A stretch of DNA of 46,365 nucleotides from Oscillospiraceae bacterium (GTDB lineage: Bacteria > Bacillota_A > Clostridia > Oscillospirales > Oscillospiraceae), in assembly GCA_017545325.1 (NCBI GenBank), contig JAFWOX010000011.1, forward strand, positions 1 to 46,365, given 5' to 3'. The notes beneath the pieces are model-generated. The model was not told the origin of the DNA. It searched no databases and saw only the letters and a list, made by a program, of their open reading frames with translations. Both the position numbers and the translations under genes were made by a program. Numbering within the stretch: the first letter of the stretch is position 1; every line of letters starts with the position of its first letter. This document shows, one piece after another, positions 16,145-25,195 of this stretch.

Positions 16145-18646
16145 TCACTCCCCCAGGATCGCCTCCAGGACAACGGGCAGCACCCGGTCCAGCGCATATT
16201 GCTCCGCTTCTTCCTTTCCCCGCTCCCCCAGCTCCTGCCGAAGGTCGGAAGAATCCATCAGTCTGCCCATGGCGGCGGCGCAGGCCGCCGCATCCCCATA
16301 GGGGTACAGGAGCCCGGTCTCCCCATTCCGGATCAGGTCGTTATTCCCCTTCACGTTGCTGGCAGCCACCGGCAGACCCATGTGCATAGCCTCCATCACG
16401 TTGAAGGGCAGGCCTTCGCTGCGGCTGGAGGTGACGGCGGCGTCCGCCATGCGGTACCACCGGGGCATATCCTCCACCCGGCCGGGGAAACGCACCCGGT
16501 CACCCAGTCCGAGCCGCCGGGCCAGGTCCTTCAGCCGTTCCAGCTCCGTCCCATCCCCGCAGAGCACAAGGATCGCCTGCTCCGGCAGGCTCTGCATGGC
16601 CCGGATCAGGAGCTCCTGACTCTTCCGGAGAGAAAACTCCGCGGGATACAGGAGGACAAACGCTTCCGCAGGGATACCCAGCTCCCTCCGCAGCTCCGCT
16701 CCCTCCTCCGCCGCAGCTTCATCCAGTCGGGCAAAATCCACCCCCATGCCGGGGATACGCGCCGTCCTTTTTCCCAGACGGAAGCGCCTGGCCAGATCCT
16801 CATCCCATGCGTTCATGGTGAGGACCAGGTCCGTCACCGGAGCGGCAATGCGCTCCGCCCCCAGCAGGAGCTGCCGTTTCAGCCAGGGGGTATCTTCATC
16901 GAAGAGATAGCCGTGGACCACGTTCACCACCCGGGGACGGCGACGCATGCCCAGCACCGCAAGGCGGGCGAAAAAGGCCGCCAGGGAGGTATGGGTGACG
17001 ATCAGCGAATACCGCTCCCGGCGGATATCCTTCCGCAGGAGCCGGGAGGCCCGGAAGTTGGCCGGAGCTCCCATCCGCTTCTCCAGAGGCAGCTCCAGAC
17101 CGCCGTCTATGTACTCCGGCGCCTCCGGAAGGCCCCGGCAGGCCGCGTGCACCGCCCATCCCCGGGCTTTCATCTCCCGCAGGTAGGGCAGGTGGAAGCT
17201 GCGGAGATGTCCCCAGGTGGAGGCGACCACCAGGAGCTTGGCCTCGTCCTCCTCGCTTCCCGCCTGCTCATCGTTCACAAATTTCCCCCGGAACACGGTG
17301 GCCAGAAGGATGCGCAGGTCGAACAGCGGGCTCCAGTTCTCAATATAAAAGATATCGTGCTCAATACGCGCCTTGATGGGGGTATCTCCCCGGAGGCCGT
17401 TGATCTGGGCCCAGCCGGTCATGCCGGGACGGACCTGATGCCGCACCATATACAGGGGGATGGAATCCTTGAACTGGTCCACAAAATGGGGGATCTCCGG
17501 CCGGGGGCCCACCAGGCTCATGGTTCCCAGAAAAACGCATACCAGCTGGGGCAATTCATCCAGGGAATACTTCCGCAGGAAGGAGCCGAAGCGGGTGCGG
17601 CGGTCGTCCTTCCTTTTGCTCCAGGCAAGATCCTGTTCATCGTTCACCCGCATGGAGCGGAATTTGTACATGGTAAAGGGCTTCTTATGCTTTCCCACCC
17701 GCTCCTGCCTGAAAATCACCGGGCCGGGCGAGGAGAGCTTCACCCCCAATGTGCAGAGCAAAAGCAGGGGGGAAAGGGCGATCAGCGCCAGCCCCGAGAT
17801 GAGGATATCCCCGGTGCGCTTGAGGAAGGCGTTGGCAAAATTATCCAGCGGGATGCGCCGGATATTCAGCAGCGGGATGCCGTTGAGGTCGTCGAACTGA
17901 GGCCGGGCGGGCATATACTCCGCATAGACCGGGATGATGGACAGCTTGACCCCCGCCTGCTCGCAGGCATCGATGATCCCCGGGGTTTCCCAATACTCCT
18001 CCGGCGTGATGGCGGAGACGACCTCATCCGGCTGCAGTGTTTCCAGGATCTCCTTCAGCCGGTCCAGCCCGCCCAGGTAGGGCGTACCGCTCATTTCACC
18101 GCTCTCCCGCACCGCCGTGTAGCCCAGGGTCTCATATCCCAGCTCGGCGTCGTTTTTCAATTCGTTCATATACCGCACGGCGGAATCCCCGCTGCCCACG
18201 ATGACCACGGTCTTCAGGTTCTTCCCCCGTTTCCGGATGGCCCGGAGGGTTTTCCGCACCACCACCCGCTTTACCGCAAGGATGAACACGCTCATGGAGA
18301 AAAACAGGGCCAGCGTCCAGCGGGAGTAATTATCCTCCCCGCCCACGAAGAGGTAGCTCAGGAGCATCAGGGCATCCAGAAGGCTGGCCTCCAGCAGGCG
18401 GATCAGCTCATCCCTGATCCGGGTCTTCCGGTTGGACTGATACAGCCGGAAGGCGGCGTAGGTAAACAGCTGCACCAGGGTGAACACCACCCCGAGGCGC
18501 AGAAATCCGCTCAACGGCACACTGATGATCCCGTCGGGCATCACATAGAAACGTATCCAGTACGCGGCGGGCAGCATGAGGTAGATCAAAATGCCGTCGC
18601 TCAGCACATTCAGCCGGTTGAACAGCTGTTGGTTTTCTCGGATCAT
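16145..18646 (-). CDS. Fusion: polyprenyl-phosphate sugar phosphotransferase + GT4 glycosyltransferase
   Basis: 833 residues. Residues 1-130 contain about four membrane helices. 145-260 is the nucleotide-binding-like middle domain of WcaJ/WbaP enzymes (VVIVGSGDSAV). 270-457 is the bacterial sugar transferase catalytic domain (FANAFLKRTGDI, MYKFRSMRVN, YSLDELPQL, SLVGPRPEIP, RPGMTGWAQING). After a short acidic linker (458-469), a complete GT-B family 4 glycosyltransferase starts at KLLVVASTWGHLRSF, with HGYLFDE and the E-x7-E site SEGLPFNVMEAM near the C-terminus. The first part would prime undecaprenyl phosphate with a sugar phosphate and the second would add the next sugar, at the inner membrane. 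These are normally separate proteins. Confidence 0.9.
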   Translation of the reverse strand: MIRENQQLFNRLNVLSDGILIYLMLPAAYWIRFYVMPDGIISVPLSGFLRLGVVFTLVQLFTYAAFRLYQSNRKTRIRDELIRLLEASLLDALMLLSYLFVGGEDNYSRWTLALFFSMSVFILAVKRVVVRKTLRAIRKRGKNLKTVVIVGSGDSAVRYMNELKNDAELGYETLGYTAVRESGEMSGTPYLGGLDRLKEILETLQPDEVVSAITPEEYWETPGIIDACEQAGVKLSIIPVYAEYMPARPQFDDLNGIPLLNIRRIPLDNFANAFLKRTGDILISGLALIALSPLLLLCTLGVKLSSPGPVIFRQERVGKHKKPFTMYKFRSMRVNDEQDLAWSKRKDDRRTRFGSFLRKYSLDELPQLVCVFLGTMSLVGPRPEIPHFVDQFKDSIPLYMVRHQVRPGMTGWAQINGLRGDTPIKARIEHDIFYIENWSPLFDLRILLATVFRGKFVNDEQAGSEEDEAKLLVVASTWGHLRSFHLPYLREMKARGWAVHAACRGLPEAPEYIDGGLELPLEKRMGAPANFRASRLLRKDIRRERYSLIVTHTSLAAFFARLAVLGMRRRPRVVNVVHGYLFDEDTPWLKRQLLLGAERIAAPVTDLVLTMNAWDEDLARRFRLGKRTARIPGMGVDFARLDEAAAEEGAELRRELGIPAEAFVLLYPAEFSLRKSQELLIRAMQSLPEQAILVLCGDGTELERLKDLARRLGLGDRVRFPGRVEDMPRWYRMADAAVTSSRSEGLPFNVMEAMHMGLPVAASNVKGNNDLIRNGETGLLYPYGDAAACAAAMGRLMDSSDLRQELGERGKEEAEQYALDRVLPVVLEAILGE

Positions 18647-18701
18647 ACGACCACCGATCTATATCTGTATCTCATGGGGTAACTCCGCAGACTACGCAAT
18701 A

Positions 18702-18730
18702 TATATACCACAGAGTCCGGATAAAGGCAA
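18702..18730 (-). promoter_or_regulatory. Promoter of the sugar transferase fusion gene
   Basis: Minus strand: TTGCCT (18725-18730), 17-base spacer ending TGTGG, TATATA (18702-18707). It leaves a leader of about 50 bases. Confidence 0.65.
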
Positions 18731-18763
18731 GCGGCGGCCCGTGCCAGGCCAGTCAGATCCTGG

Positions 18764-18800
18764 GAAAAACACAAGGGCAGAGGTCATTCAGACCTCTGCC
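18764..18800 (-). terminator. Rho-independent terminator of the M14-type gene
   Basis: Minus strand stem GGCAGAGGTC/GACCTCTGCC with a five-base loop, followed by CTTGTGTTTTTC. It is 38 bases after the stop. Confidence 0.85.
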
Positions 18801-18837
18801 GCAAAACAGGCCAAGGGACGGAAGCGTTCCCGCCGGA

Positions 18838-19794
18838 TCACGCCCCGTAGGAGAGGATGGGGTCCCCCTCCTTCACCGCCAGGGAAACGGTCACCATGAG
18901 CACCAGCCCGTCGAATTCAGCGAAATATTCCTTCAGAAGGTTTCCGAACAGATCCCGGATCTCCCCGATCTTCTGTCCGGCCTTTACCGTATCCTCCCGG
19001 GTGACGAGGGGATACCAGCGGCCGGTCGCCTCCGCATCCAGATAGACGCCCCGGGTAATGTTCCGCACCTGCTTCTTCCGCTTCACCGCTTCTCCGGGAA
19101 GGACCTTCAGCCAGCGCAGCACATTCCCGATATTCTCCAGATACTGCCGCACCTCCTCCTCGCTCCAGGTCCCCGTCTGCCCCAGCTCCAGCATCAGGGA
19201 AGGGATCCCGATGAGGGCGGCATAGTTGTAGGCATGATTGACTGCGGCGCTTTTCACCACGAATTCCGCGTTCAGCACATACTCCGAGGCTTCCTCCGAA
19301 ATCCGCAGGGCGTCCGCATACTCGCCGACCCCGGGATAATAGGCATAGGAAAACTGGCTCTCGGGGATATCTCCCCCGTGGGTATCCAGGTGAAAATCGC
19401 ATTTCTTCTGGAATTCCTCCGTGAGCACCCATGCGATCCGGTCTCCCAGGCTGCCCTCCGGGTCGCCGGGAAACAGCCGGTTCAGATTTTTCCCATCCCT
19501 GGGCACCAGATAGGGTGTACGGGTGAGGAAGCCCTCCACGTTCACGGGATTCACCACCACGATCTGTCCCCTCACCTGCGCGGGCTCCACCGTTTCCGCA
19601 AAGCGGAATACCGCCTCGATGGAGGGATATTCGCAGCCGTGGATCGCGGAGGTGATGAGCACGGTCTTCCCTTCTCCCGCTCCGTTGATCACCGTGACGG
19701 GCAAGGCGCAGTCCGTCCCGGGGACGGGACACCAGCCCCGGCTTTTCGTTCCGGGATCCGCGGCAACGCCGCCGAAAACGATCCGTTCCTTCAA
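18838..19794 (-). CDS. M14-family succinylglutamate desuccinylase/aspartoacylase-like zinc hydrolase
   Basis: 318 residues from a TTG start at 19792-19794, supported by GGAG eight bases upstream. The zinc motif HGCE (52-55) and a later DTHGG (His 139) match the AstE/AspA branch of family M14, along with NPVNVEGFLTRTPY and RDGKNLNRLFPG. These enzymes remove an N-acyl group from an amino acid or cleave small amide bonds. There is no signal peptide, so it is probably cytosolic. The C-terminal ~70 residues form the usual beta-rich lid. It is transcribed divergently from the aquaporin gene. The true substrate is unknown. Confidence 0.88.
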   Translation of the reverse strand: MKERIVFGGVAADPGTKSRGWCPVPGTDCALPVTVINGAGEGKTVLITSAIHGCEYPSIEAVFRFAETVEPAQVRGQIVVVNPVNVEGFLTRTPYLVPRDGKNLNRLFPGDPEGSLGDRIAWVLTEEFQKKCDFHLDTHGGDIPESQFSYAYYPGVGEYADALRISEEASEYVLNAEFVVKSAAVNHAYNYAALIGIPSLMLELGQTGTWSEEEVRQYLENIGNVLRWLKVLPGEAVKRKKQVRNITRGVYLDAEATGRWYPLVTREDTVKAGQKIGEIRDLFGNLLKEYFAEFDGLVLMVTVSLAVKEGDPILSYGA

Positions 19795-19890
19795 TCCGAT
19801 CTCTCCTTTTCCTCGGTCGTCTCTTCCCGGTTACCATATCACAGCCTCCCCGTCTCTGTCCATGTTCCGGCCGTGACACCTTGGGCACGC

Positions 19891-19919
19891 TTGTTTTTTT
19901 GACCCAACAGTGTTATATT
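19891..19919 (+). promoter_or_regulatory. Promoter of the aquaporin gene
   Basis: TTGTTT (19891-19896), 17-base spacer, TATATT (19914-19919), followed by GGAGG and a GTG start. Confidence 0.65.
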
Positions 19920-19951
19920 TATTTCAGTACTGATTAAAGGAGGGATCAACC

Positions 19952-20641
19952 GTGAAAAAGTATCTTGCGGAGGCGATCGGCGCCTGTGTTCTTGTCCTGT
20001 TGGGCTGCGGCACCGCAATGCTGGTGGGCTGCGACGCGGCCGCAGGCGGCGGCTATATCCTCACCGCCCTGGCTTTCGGCCTTTCCATTGTAGCCATGGC
20101 CTACTGCGTGGGCAATATCTCAGGCTGTCACATCAACCCCGCCGTCTCCCTGGGCGTACTGCTCTCCGGGGGGATGAAGGGGAAGGATTTTGTGGGTTAC
20201 GTCATTGCCCAGATCATCGGCGCTCTGGCCGGGGCGGCGCTCCTGGCCGCCGTTTTCTCCCTGGGCGGCGTGACGGACATGACCGGCGGCTTCGGCTCCA
20301 ATGGTCTGGCCGGGGTGAACGACAATGCGGGCGCCGGGCTCCTGGTGGAGTTCCTGCTCACCTTCATCTTCGTCCTGTGCATCCTGGGGGTAACCTCAAA
20401 AAAGGCGGGCCACGGCTCCTTCGGCGGCTTGGTCATCGGCCTCACCCTCACCGGTGTGCATATCCTGGGCATCGGCCTCACCGGCACCTCCGTGAACCCC
20501 GCCCGGAGCATCGGCCCCGCCGTCATCGCGGCTATCGCCGGGAATACCGCGCCCCTGGCCAGCCTTTGGGTCTTTATCGTCGGGCCCATGGCCGGCGCAG
20601 CGCTGGCAGCGGTCATCTACAAAGCGCTGGAGAAAGAATAA
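19952..20641 (+). CDS. aqpZ: Aquaporin of the water-selective (AqpZ) type
   Basis: 229 residues, GTG start at 19952 with AAAGGAGGG upstream. MIP-family channel with two half-repeats: NPA at 62-64 (SGCHINPAVS) and NPA at 182-184 (TSVNPARS). Relative to the NPA boxes, Phe42, His170, Thr179 and Arg185 fall at the spacing of the E. coli AqpZ selectivity filter (Phe-His-Thr-Arg), which favours water over glycerol. It is an inner-membrane channel with six helices. It is monocistronic: own promoter and a terminator 25 bases after the stop. A glycerol facilitator would carry Gly and Asp at two of these positions; that is not seen. Confidence 0.93.
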   Translation: MKKYLAEAIGACVLVLLGCGTAMLVGCDAAAGGGYILTALAFGLSIVAMAYCVGNISGCHINPAVSLGVLLSGGMKGKDFVGYVIAQIIGALAGAALLAAVFSLGGVTDMTGGFGSNGLAGVNDNAGAGLLVEFLLTFIFVLCILGVTSKKAGHGSFGGLVIGLTLTGVHILGIGLTGTSVNPARSIGPAVIAAIAGNTAPLASLWVFIVGPMAGAALAAVIYKALEKE

Positions 20642-20665
20642 GCCGGTCCTTTTCGGCGCAGCCTT

Positions 20666-20689
20666 GCCCGGATCCTGCGGGATCCGGGC
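20666..20689 (+). terminator. Rho-independent terminator of the aquaporin gene
   Basis: The stem GCCCGGATCC/GGATCCGGGC is followed by ATCTATTTGTCTATT. Confidence 0.8.
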
Positions 20690-20755
20690 ATCTATTTGTC
20701 TATTGGGCACAGAAATATCTCTCTGCCAAGGCATGATATCTGGTAAACTAACATA

Positions 20756-20783
20756 TTGCCAAATTGAAAAAAAGCGGTATAAT
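20756..20783 (+). promoter_or_regulatory. Promoter of the ROK regulator gene
   Basis: TTGCCA (20756-20761), 16-base spacer, TATAAT (20778-20783). Upstream in-frame TTG and ATG codons overlap this box, so translation must start downstream. Confidence 0.8.
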
Positions 20784-20841
20784 GCATATGCCAGCCGTAC
20801 CAGGGGCGAGTGCTGAGATCGATACCGGGAGAAAGGCAGCC

Positions 20842-22050
20842 GTGAACATCAGGGAGTTTTCCAGCGATGAACTGCGCGTATTCGACACCCTGCAGAAGAG
20901 CCGTCCGGAGACGAAAAAGATGCTGGAGGCAGAGCTGGGATGGACAGCCAGCACCACCAACCGGGCGATCCAATCCCTGCTGCAGAAAGACGCGATCCTG
21001 GAGACCGGGCTGGAGGAGTCCTCCGGCGGCAGGCGCCCCTCGATTTACGACATCAACGCCGAGAACGGCTTCCTCCTGGGCATCCATATCTCCTACGGCT
21101 ATGTGAATATGGTGCTCTGTGACCTGAAGCTGCGGGCGCTGGAGCAGGAGACCCTGCTTCTCCCCCCTGCCCGGGATGAGCCCAGCGCCATCATTCGGGC
21201 TATAGGGAAAACCTTCCGCAGCTTTCTGGACCGGCGGGATATTCCGGCGGAAAGGGTGCTGGGCGCGGGCCTGGGCATCTTCGGCCCGGTGAACCGGGCG
21301 ACCGGGGCAACAGGTCTCCTCATGGACTACGACCAGCCTATCGCGCCCTGGAGCGGCATCCCCATCTCCCCCATGCTGGAGGAGGTCCTCGGTCTCCCGG
21401 TATGCGCCGATTCCGCCTGCAACACCGCCGTCCTTGCGGAATACTGTTACGGGGAGGGGCGGGGCAGCCGCAACGTCGCCTTCTTCCTCTGCGACATCGG
21501 CTTTTCCGTCGGGCAGATCTCCTCCGGGCGGATCCTGCGTCACTGGGACGGCCGGGACGACGGCTTCGCTCATAACAGCGTCGATCTCAATGGCGAGCTG
21601 TGCCGCTGCGGAAAGCGGGGCTGCGTCCACCTGTATGCCTCCGTGCGGGCCATCAACCGGCGGATCCGGCAGCAGGTCGGCGCCGGCGCTTCCACCCTCA
21701 TCCCCGTTCCCATGGAGCAGATCAACTTCGGTCATATCCTGGAGGCCGCGGCCCGGAACGACCGCACGGTCATCTCCGCCCTGGAGGAGGCGGGAAGCTA
21801 CTTCAGCTCCGCCCTTTCCGACTATCTCAACCTGCTCAGTCCCGAGCTCGTGGTGATCGGCGGCCCCATGGCCGACCGGAACCCCGTGTTTTATGACAGC
21901 GTTCTGAGGGAGCTGGAGCGCGCCCAGGGAACGACCCTCTCCAGCCGGGTCCGCTTCCGGCGAAGCGGCAGCTTCGGAGGCATGACCGCAGCCGTCGGCG
22001 CCGCGGCGCTGTATTATGAAAAGCTGATCGGCAATCCGATCCTGGATTGA
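20842..22050 (+). CDS. ROK family transcriptional regulator
   Basis: 402 residues from a GTG at 20842, with AAAGG five bases upstream. An N-terminal winged helix (about 5-70, LGWTASTTNRAIQSLL) is followed by SSGGRRPSIYDIN and an actin-fold ROK domain: sugar-binding region GAGLGIFGPVN, ADSACNTAVLAEY, and the zinc-binding CRCGKRGC near residue 255. NagC/XylR-type ROK proteins repress sugar-uptake and catabolic genes and respond to a sugar or sugar phosphate. The next gene, 116 bases downstream on the same strand, is a large solute-binding lipoprotein, a natural target. No separate sugar kinase function is claimed. Confidence 0.9.
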   Translation: MNIREFSSDELRVFDTLQKSRPETKKMLEAELGWTASTTNRAIQSLLQKDAILETGLEESSGGRRPSIYDINAENGFLLGIHISYGYVNMVLCDLKLRALEQETLLLPPARDEPSAIIRAIGKTFRSFLDRRDIPAERVLGAGLGIFGPVNRATGATGLLMDYDQPIAPWSGIPISPMLEEVLGLPVCADSACNTAVLAEYCYGEGRGSRNVAFFLCDIGFSVGQISSGRILRHWDGRDDGFAHNSVDLNGELCRCGKRGCVHLYASVRAINRRIRQQVGAGASTLIPVPMEQINFGHILEAAARNDRTVISALEEAGSYFSSALSDYLNLLSPELVVIGGPMADRNPVFYDSVLRELERAQGTTLSSRVRFRRSGSFGGMTAAVGAAALYYEKLIGNPILD

Positions 22051-22166
22051 CTCCCGCTCCGGAAAAACGTCTGATCCCCGCAGGATGCGGTTTCCTTATC
22101 TCTTGGCGGGCGAAAAGCCCGGAAAAATAGAGGATGCAAGAAAACAATATGGGAAAGGAAGAAAAC

Positions 22167-23864
22167 ATGAAAAAGCACATTGCCCTGTTCCTGGCGCTGG
22201 TGCTGGTCATCGCTCTCTTCGCCGGCTGCGGCGGAGACAAGGGCGGCGCCAACACCCCCGCAAGCAGCGCGCCCGAGGAGACCGCCAGCCCCTACCACTA
22301 TGCCAAGGGCAACTTCAAGGCGGACGACCGAGGCATCGCCACCGAGAAGTACGACTACCAGCTTCCCTTCTGCGAAGTGGACGAGACCCTGACCTTCTGG
22401 ACCGTATGCTGGAACCCGGAGTACATCCCCGAGGATGGCTTTGATTCCATGGAGTTCCCCCAGGAGCTGAAGAAGCAGACCGGCGTGAACATGGAATACA
22501 CCATCGTCACCATGGACGCCATGCAGTCCAACTTCGCCACCCTGGTCGCCGCCGACGACATGCGGGACCTGATGATGCACGGCGCCACCTACTACTCCGG
22601 CACCGTGAAGGAGGCCGTTGAGGACGGCTACTTCATCAACATTTTCGATTACCGGGACTACTGCCCCAACTACATGTACGAGGCCGCCTATCGGGACACG
22701 AGCGATAAGGCCACCTACAGCGACGTCTTCTATGAGGACGACTTCGTGTACTCCTTCTGGGATCTGTACGACGGCCCCGTGGTGAACATGGGCCCCGTGA
22801 TCCGGGCCGACTGGGCGGAGAAGCTGGGCTTCAACAGGGAAACCATCCGCACCTGGGACGAAGTATTCAACATGATGACCGCTATGAAGAGCCAGGGCTA
22901 CTCCACCGCCCCCTGGCAGATCATGAATACCGTGGAGATCTCCGGCGCCCAGGTGTTCGCCTCCTTCGATACCGTCGGCTATGTGAACACCGCCTCCTTC
23001 CAGAGCCCCTTCCAGATCGACAAAAAGGTCCAGCTGGTCCACCTCACCGAGGGTGACCACGAGCTCATGACCTACCTGAACAAATGCTGGAACGCCGGCC
23101 TCATCGACCCCGACTGGGCAGGCGCCTCCTCCAACAACGATTACCTGGATAAGGTGGATAACGTGGGCTTCTTCGCCACCACCGCCTCCGGCATCATGAC
23201 CCTGGAGCAGAACTGCACCGACCCCGACGCGGTGTTCGCCACCATCCACAAGGTGCAGCGCAGCGCCGACCAGACCTTCCATGTGGGCCTGGCCGCCAGC
23301 CGCAAGAGCTACGGCGAGACCAGCGTCAGCGCCAAGTGCCACAATATCGAGCTGGCCGTGACCTGGTGCGACTTCCGCTTCTCCAACGGCGGCTACAAGC
23401 TGATGAACTACGGCAAGCAGGGCTACACCTGGGATTATGATGAGGCCGGCAATATCCAGCTCACAGACCAGGTGCTGAACAATCCCCAGAACCTGGCCTC
23501 CACCTGGTGCCTGCTCCTCTATGCCCTGAACAACCTGGCGGACTGCGGCCTGGAGGATCCCAACCGGAAGCTCTACTACCCCGGCGGGGAGAAGTACATC
23601 GAGTACAACGAGATCTGGTATGACTACCAGTACGACGGAGCCTGGGAATGGCCCTTCGGCCTGAACCTCTCCGATGAGGACCAGCAGAAGGTGAACGACT
23701 ACGCGGGCGATCTGGTGACCTATATCACCGAGAACTTCCTGGCCTTCGTGGACGGCTCCAAGCCCCTGAGCGAGTGGGATTCCTACGTATCCGGCGCCAT
23801 GGCCAACGGCGGCGACGCCATTGCGGCCATTTATCAGGCGACGCTGGACGCCTACTATGCCTGA
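22167..23864 (+). CDS. Large extracellular solute-binding lipoprotein (paralogue 1 of 3)
   Basis: 565 residues from the ATG at 22167 (GGAAAGGAAG upstream; an alternative ATG lies at 22149). The lipoprotein signal ends in the lipobox FAGC (Cys21). The mature protein is a family-1 type oligosaccharide/peptide-binding protein of the long kind. Conserved blocks shared with 31536-33338 and 33492-35300 include SPYHYAKGNF, FCEVDETLTFWTVCWNPEY, LVAADDMRDLM, YCPNYMYEA, NAGLIDPDW, YYPGGEK and KPLSEWDSY. No permease or ATPase gene accompanies it. It follows the ROK regulator gene and ends at a bidirectional terminator. Substrate unknown; sugar or glycan fragments are the likeliest given the ROK neighbour. 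Confidence 0.88.
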   Translation: MKKHIALFLALVLVIALFAGCGGDKGGANTPASSAPEETASPYHYAKGNFKADDRGIATEKYDYQLPFCEVDETLTFWTVCWNPEYIPEDGFDSMEFPQELKKQTGVNMEYTIVTMDAMQSNFATLVAADDMRDLMMHGATYYSGTVKEAVEDGYFINIFDYRDYCPNYMYEAAYRDTSDKATYSDVFYEDDFVYSFWDLYDGPVVNMGPVIRADWAEKLGFNRETIRTWDEVFNMMTAMKSQGYSTAPWQIMNTVEISGAQVFASFDTVGYVNTASFQSPFQIDKKVQLVHLTEGDHELMTYLNKCWNAGLIDPDWAGASSNNDYLDKVDNVGFFATTASGIMTLEQNCTDPDAVFATIHKVQRSADQTFHVGLAASRKSYGETSVSAKCHNIELAVTWCDFRFSNGGYKLMNYGKQGYTWDYDEAGNIQLTDQVLNNPQNLASTWCLLLYALNNLADCGLEDPNRKLYYPGGEKYIEYNEIWYDYQYDGAWEWPFGLNLSDEDQQKVNDYAGDLVTYITENFLAFVDGSKPLSEWDSYVSGAMANGGDAIAAIYQATLDAYYA

Positions 23865-23881
23865 TTTCTTCAGTTTAATCG

Positions 23882-23914
23882 AAAACTGCCGTCGGCTTCC
23901 GCCGGCGGCAGTTT
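23882..23914. terminator. Bidirectional terminator between convergent genes
   Basis: AAACTGCCGTCGGC-TTCC-GCCGGCGGCAGTTT hairpin; T-rich on both sides (TTTATTC on plus, GTTTTCGATT on minus). It serves both the binding-protein gene and the SGNH hydrolase gene. Confidence 0.85.
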
Positions 23915-23957
23915 ATTCATGATCTCGTTTCCTCTGCAGGCGGCCCGGATGCGGCCG

Positions 23958-25103
23958 TCAGTTCACGTATTCCGGCAGGGCGTGAGTGCGGATATACTCC
24001 ATCACCTTGCCGAAGCTCTCGCCGGTGAGATGCAGACCGTCTCCGTTATGGCTGCTCTCCGGCAGCTTGCCGTCCGCCTCCACCGCCTCATGGGTGTACA
24101 GGTAGCGGAGCCCCAGCTCCTTCGCCATATCCTCGATCCATCCGTTGGCGGCGTCGATCTTCTGGTTGTTGATGCTTTTCTGGTACTTATAGCTGTCCGC
24201 CACGGGATAGATGGAATTGAGGATGATCTTCGTATCCGGGCTTACCTCCAGGATATTCCTCACCAGAGCGGTGTAGTCCGCCTTGAAGTCCTTCTCCCCC
24301 AGAGAGGAGATCCCGTTGACGCCCAGGGTGATGATGAGGATCTCCGGCTGGGCGGTTTTCGCCGCCTCCTTGATGAGCATCTCCTTCCCGGTGGCGGGGT
24401 AGACGATCTTGGCTGTATCGTAAGCCCAGAGGCTCATGGTCCCGTTCGCAGGGGTCCAGACCTGGCTGGGCGGGCACAGCTCCGAATATCCATGGCGGTA
24501 GTAATAGCCGATACCATAGGTGGTGCTGTCCCCCAGGAAGATGATCTTATCCAGGTATTCCCGCCCCGCATCCGCCGTCTTTTCCAGGCGGGGAGGCACG
24601 GGTCCGGGCTCCTTCCCGCTTTCGATGCGGATGGTCCTGGCCTTCTCGTCATAGCTCACGCCGAAGCCCAGGGCGTCACCCAGGTCCGCTAGCTTGAAGT
24701 AATTGTTGCCTATGTCTCCGCCGATGAAGTAGGCCTTCAGATCGCTCCGCTTCTGCCCGTTCACCAGAACGGTCTGGGGCGAAGGCCGGGCGGTGGAGGA
24801 CAGGTCCTCCCCCTTTTCCAGTTCTCCCCCCACGGCGGCATAGGCCTCCCCGGCAACGATCTTCACCGCCCGGGCCGTCTCATCATAATCCACGGAGAAT
24901 TGACTGGTTGTCCCGTTCAGCATAAAGGCGATATCCCGCAGCTTAAAATAATTGTACCCGTCGATATTGTAGTATTCGCAGGTCACGCTGCGGCCGTCCA
25001 CCGTGAGGGCCTGACTGCTGAGGCGGACGTCTTCCCCATGAGCGACGGAGGCAAAGCCCGTCAGCAGGAGCAGGACAAGGAGCAGGGACAGGGACCTTTT
25101 CAT
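23958..25103 (-). CDS. Secreted stalk-domain SGNH/GDSL hydrolase
   Basis: 381 residues from the ATG at 25101-25103 (AAGGAAAG upstream). A signal peptide (to about AHG-ED) is followed by two copper-amine-oxidase-like 'stalk' modules (YYNIDGYNYFKLRDIA and IGNNYFKLADLGDALGF). The last ~200 residues are an SGNH esterase: block I IIFLGDSTTYG, then LGVNGISS, and the catalytic Asp/His block DGLHLTGESFG. Exported enzymes of this type remove acetyl or acyl groups from cell-wall or host glycans. The same stalk pair begins the chelatase protein at 26088-28742, so the two share a surface-display design. It has its own promoter. Confidence 0.88.
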   Translation of the reverse strand: MKRSLSLLLVLLLLTGFASVAHGEDVRLSSQALTVDGRSVTCEYYNIDGYNYFKLRDIAFMLNGTTSQFSVDYDETARAVKIVAGEAYAAVGGELEKGEDLSSTARPSPQTVLVNGQKRSDLKAYFIGGDIGNNYFKLADLGDALGFGVSYDEKARTIRIESGKEPGPVPPRLEKTADAGREYLDKIIFLGDSTTYGIGYYYRHGYSELCPPSQVWTPANGTMSLWAYDTAKIVYPATGKEMLIKEAAKTAQPEILIITLGVNGISSLGEKDFKADYTALVRNILEVSPDTKIILNSIYPVADSYKYQKSINNQKIDAANGWIEDMAKELGLRYLYTHEAVEADGKLPESSHNGDGLHLTGESFGKVMEYIRTHALPEYVN

Positions 25104-25134
25104 GACTCTTTCCTTCTTTCTGTGATCTTCCCCC

Positions 25135-25163
25135 AGCATAGCACAGGTCCGGCGGCGGAGCAA
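25135..25163 (-). promoter_or_regulatory. Promoter of the SGNH hydrolase gene
   Basis: Minus strand: TTGCTC (25158-25163), 17-base spacer ending CTGTGC, TATGCT (25135-25140). Confidence 0.65.
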
Positions 25164-25195
25164 GGCGGCCTTTTCCCCCGGCAGGCCTGTCCGCG

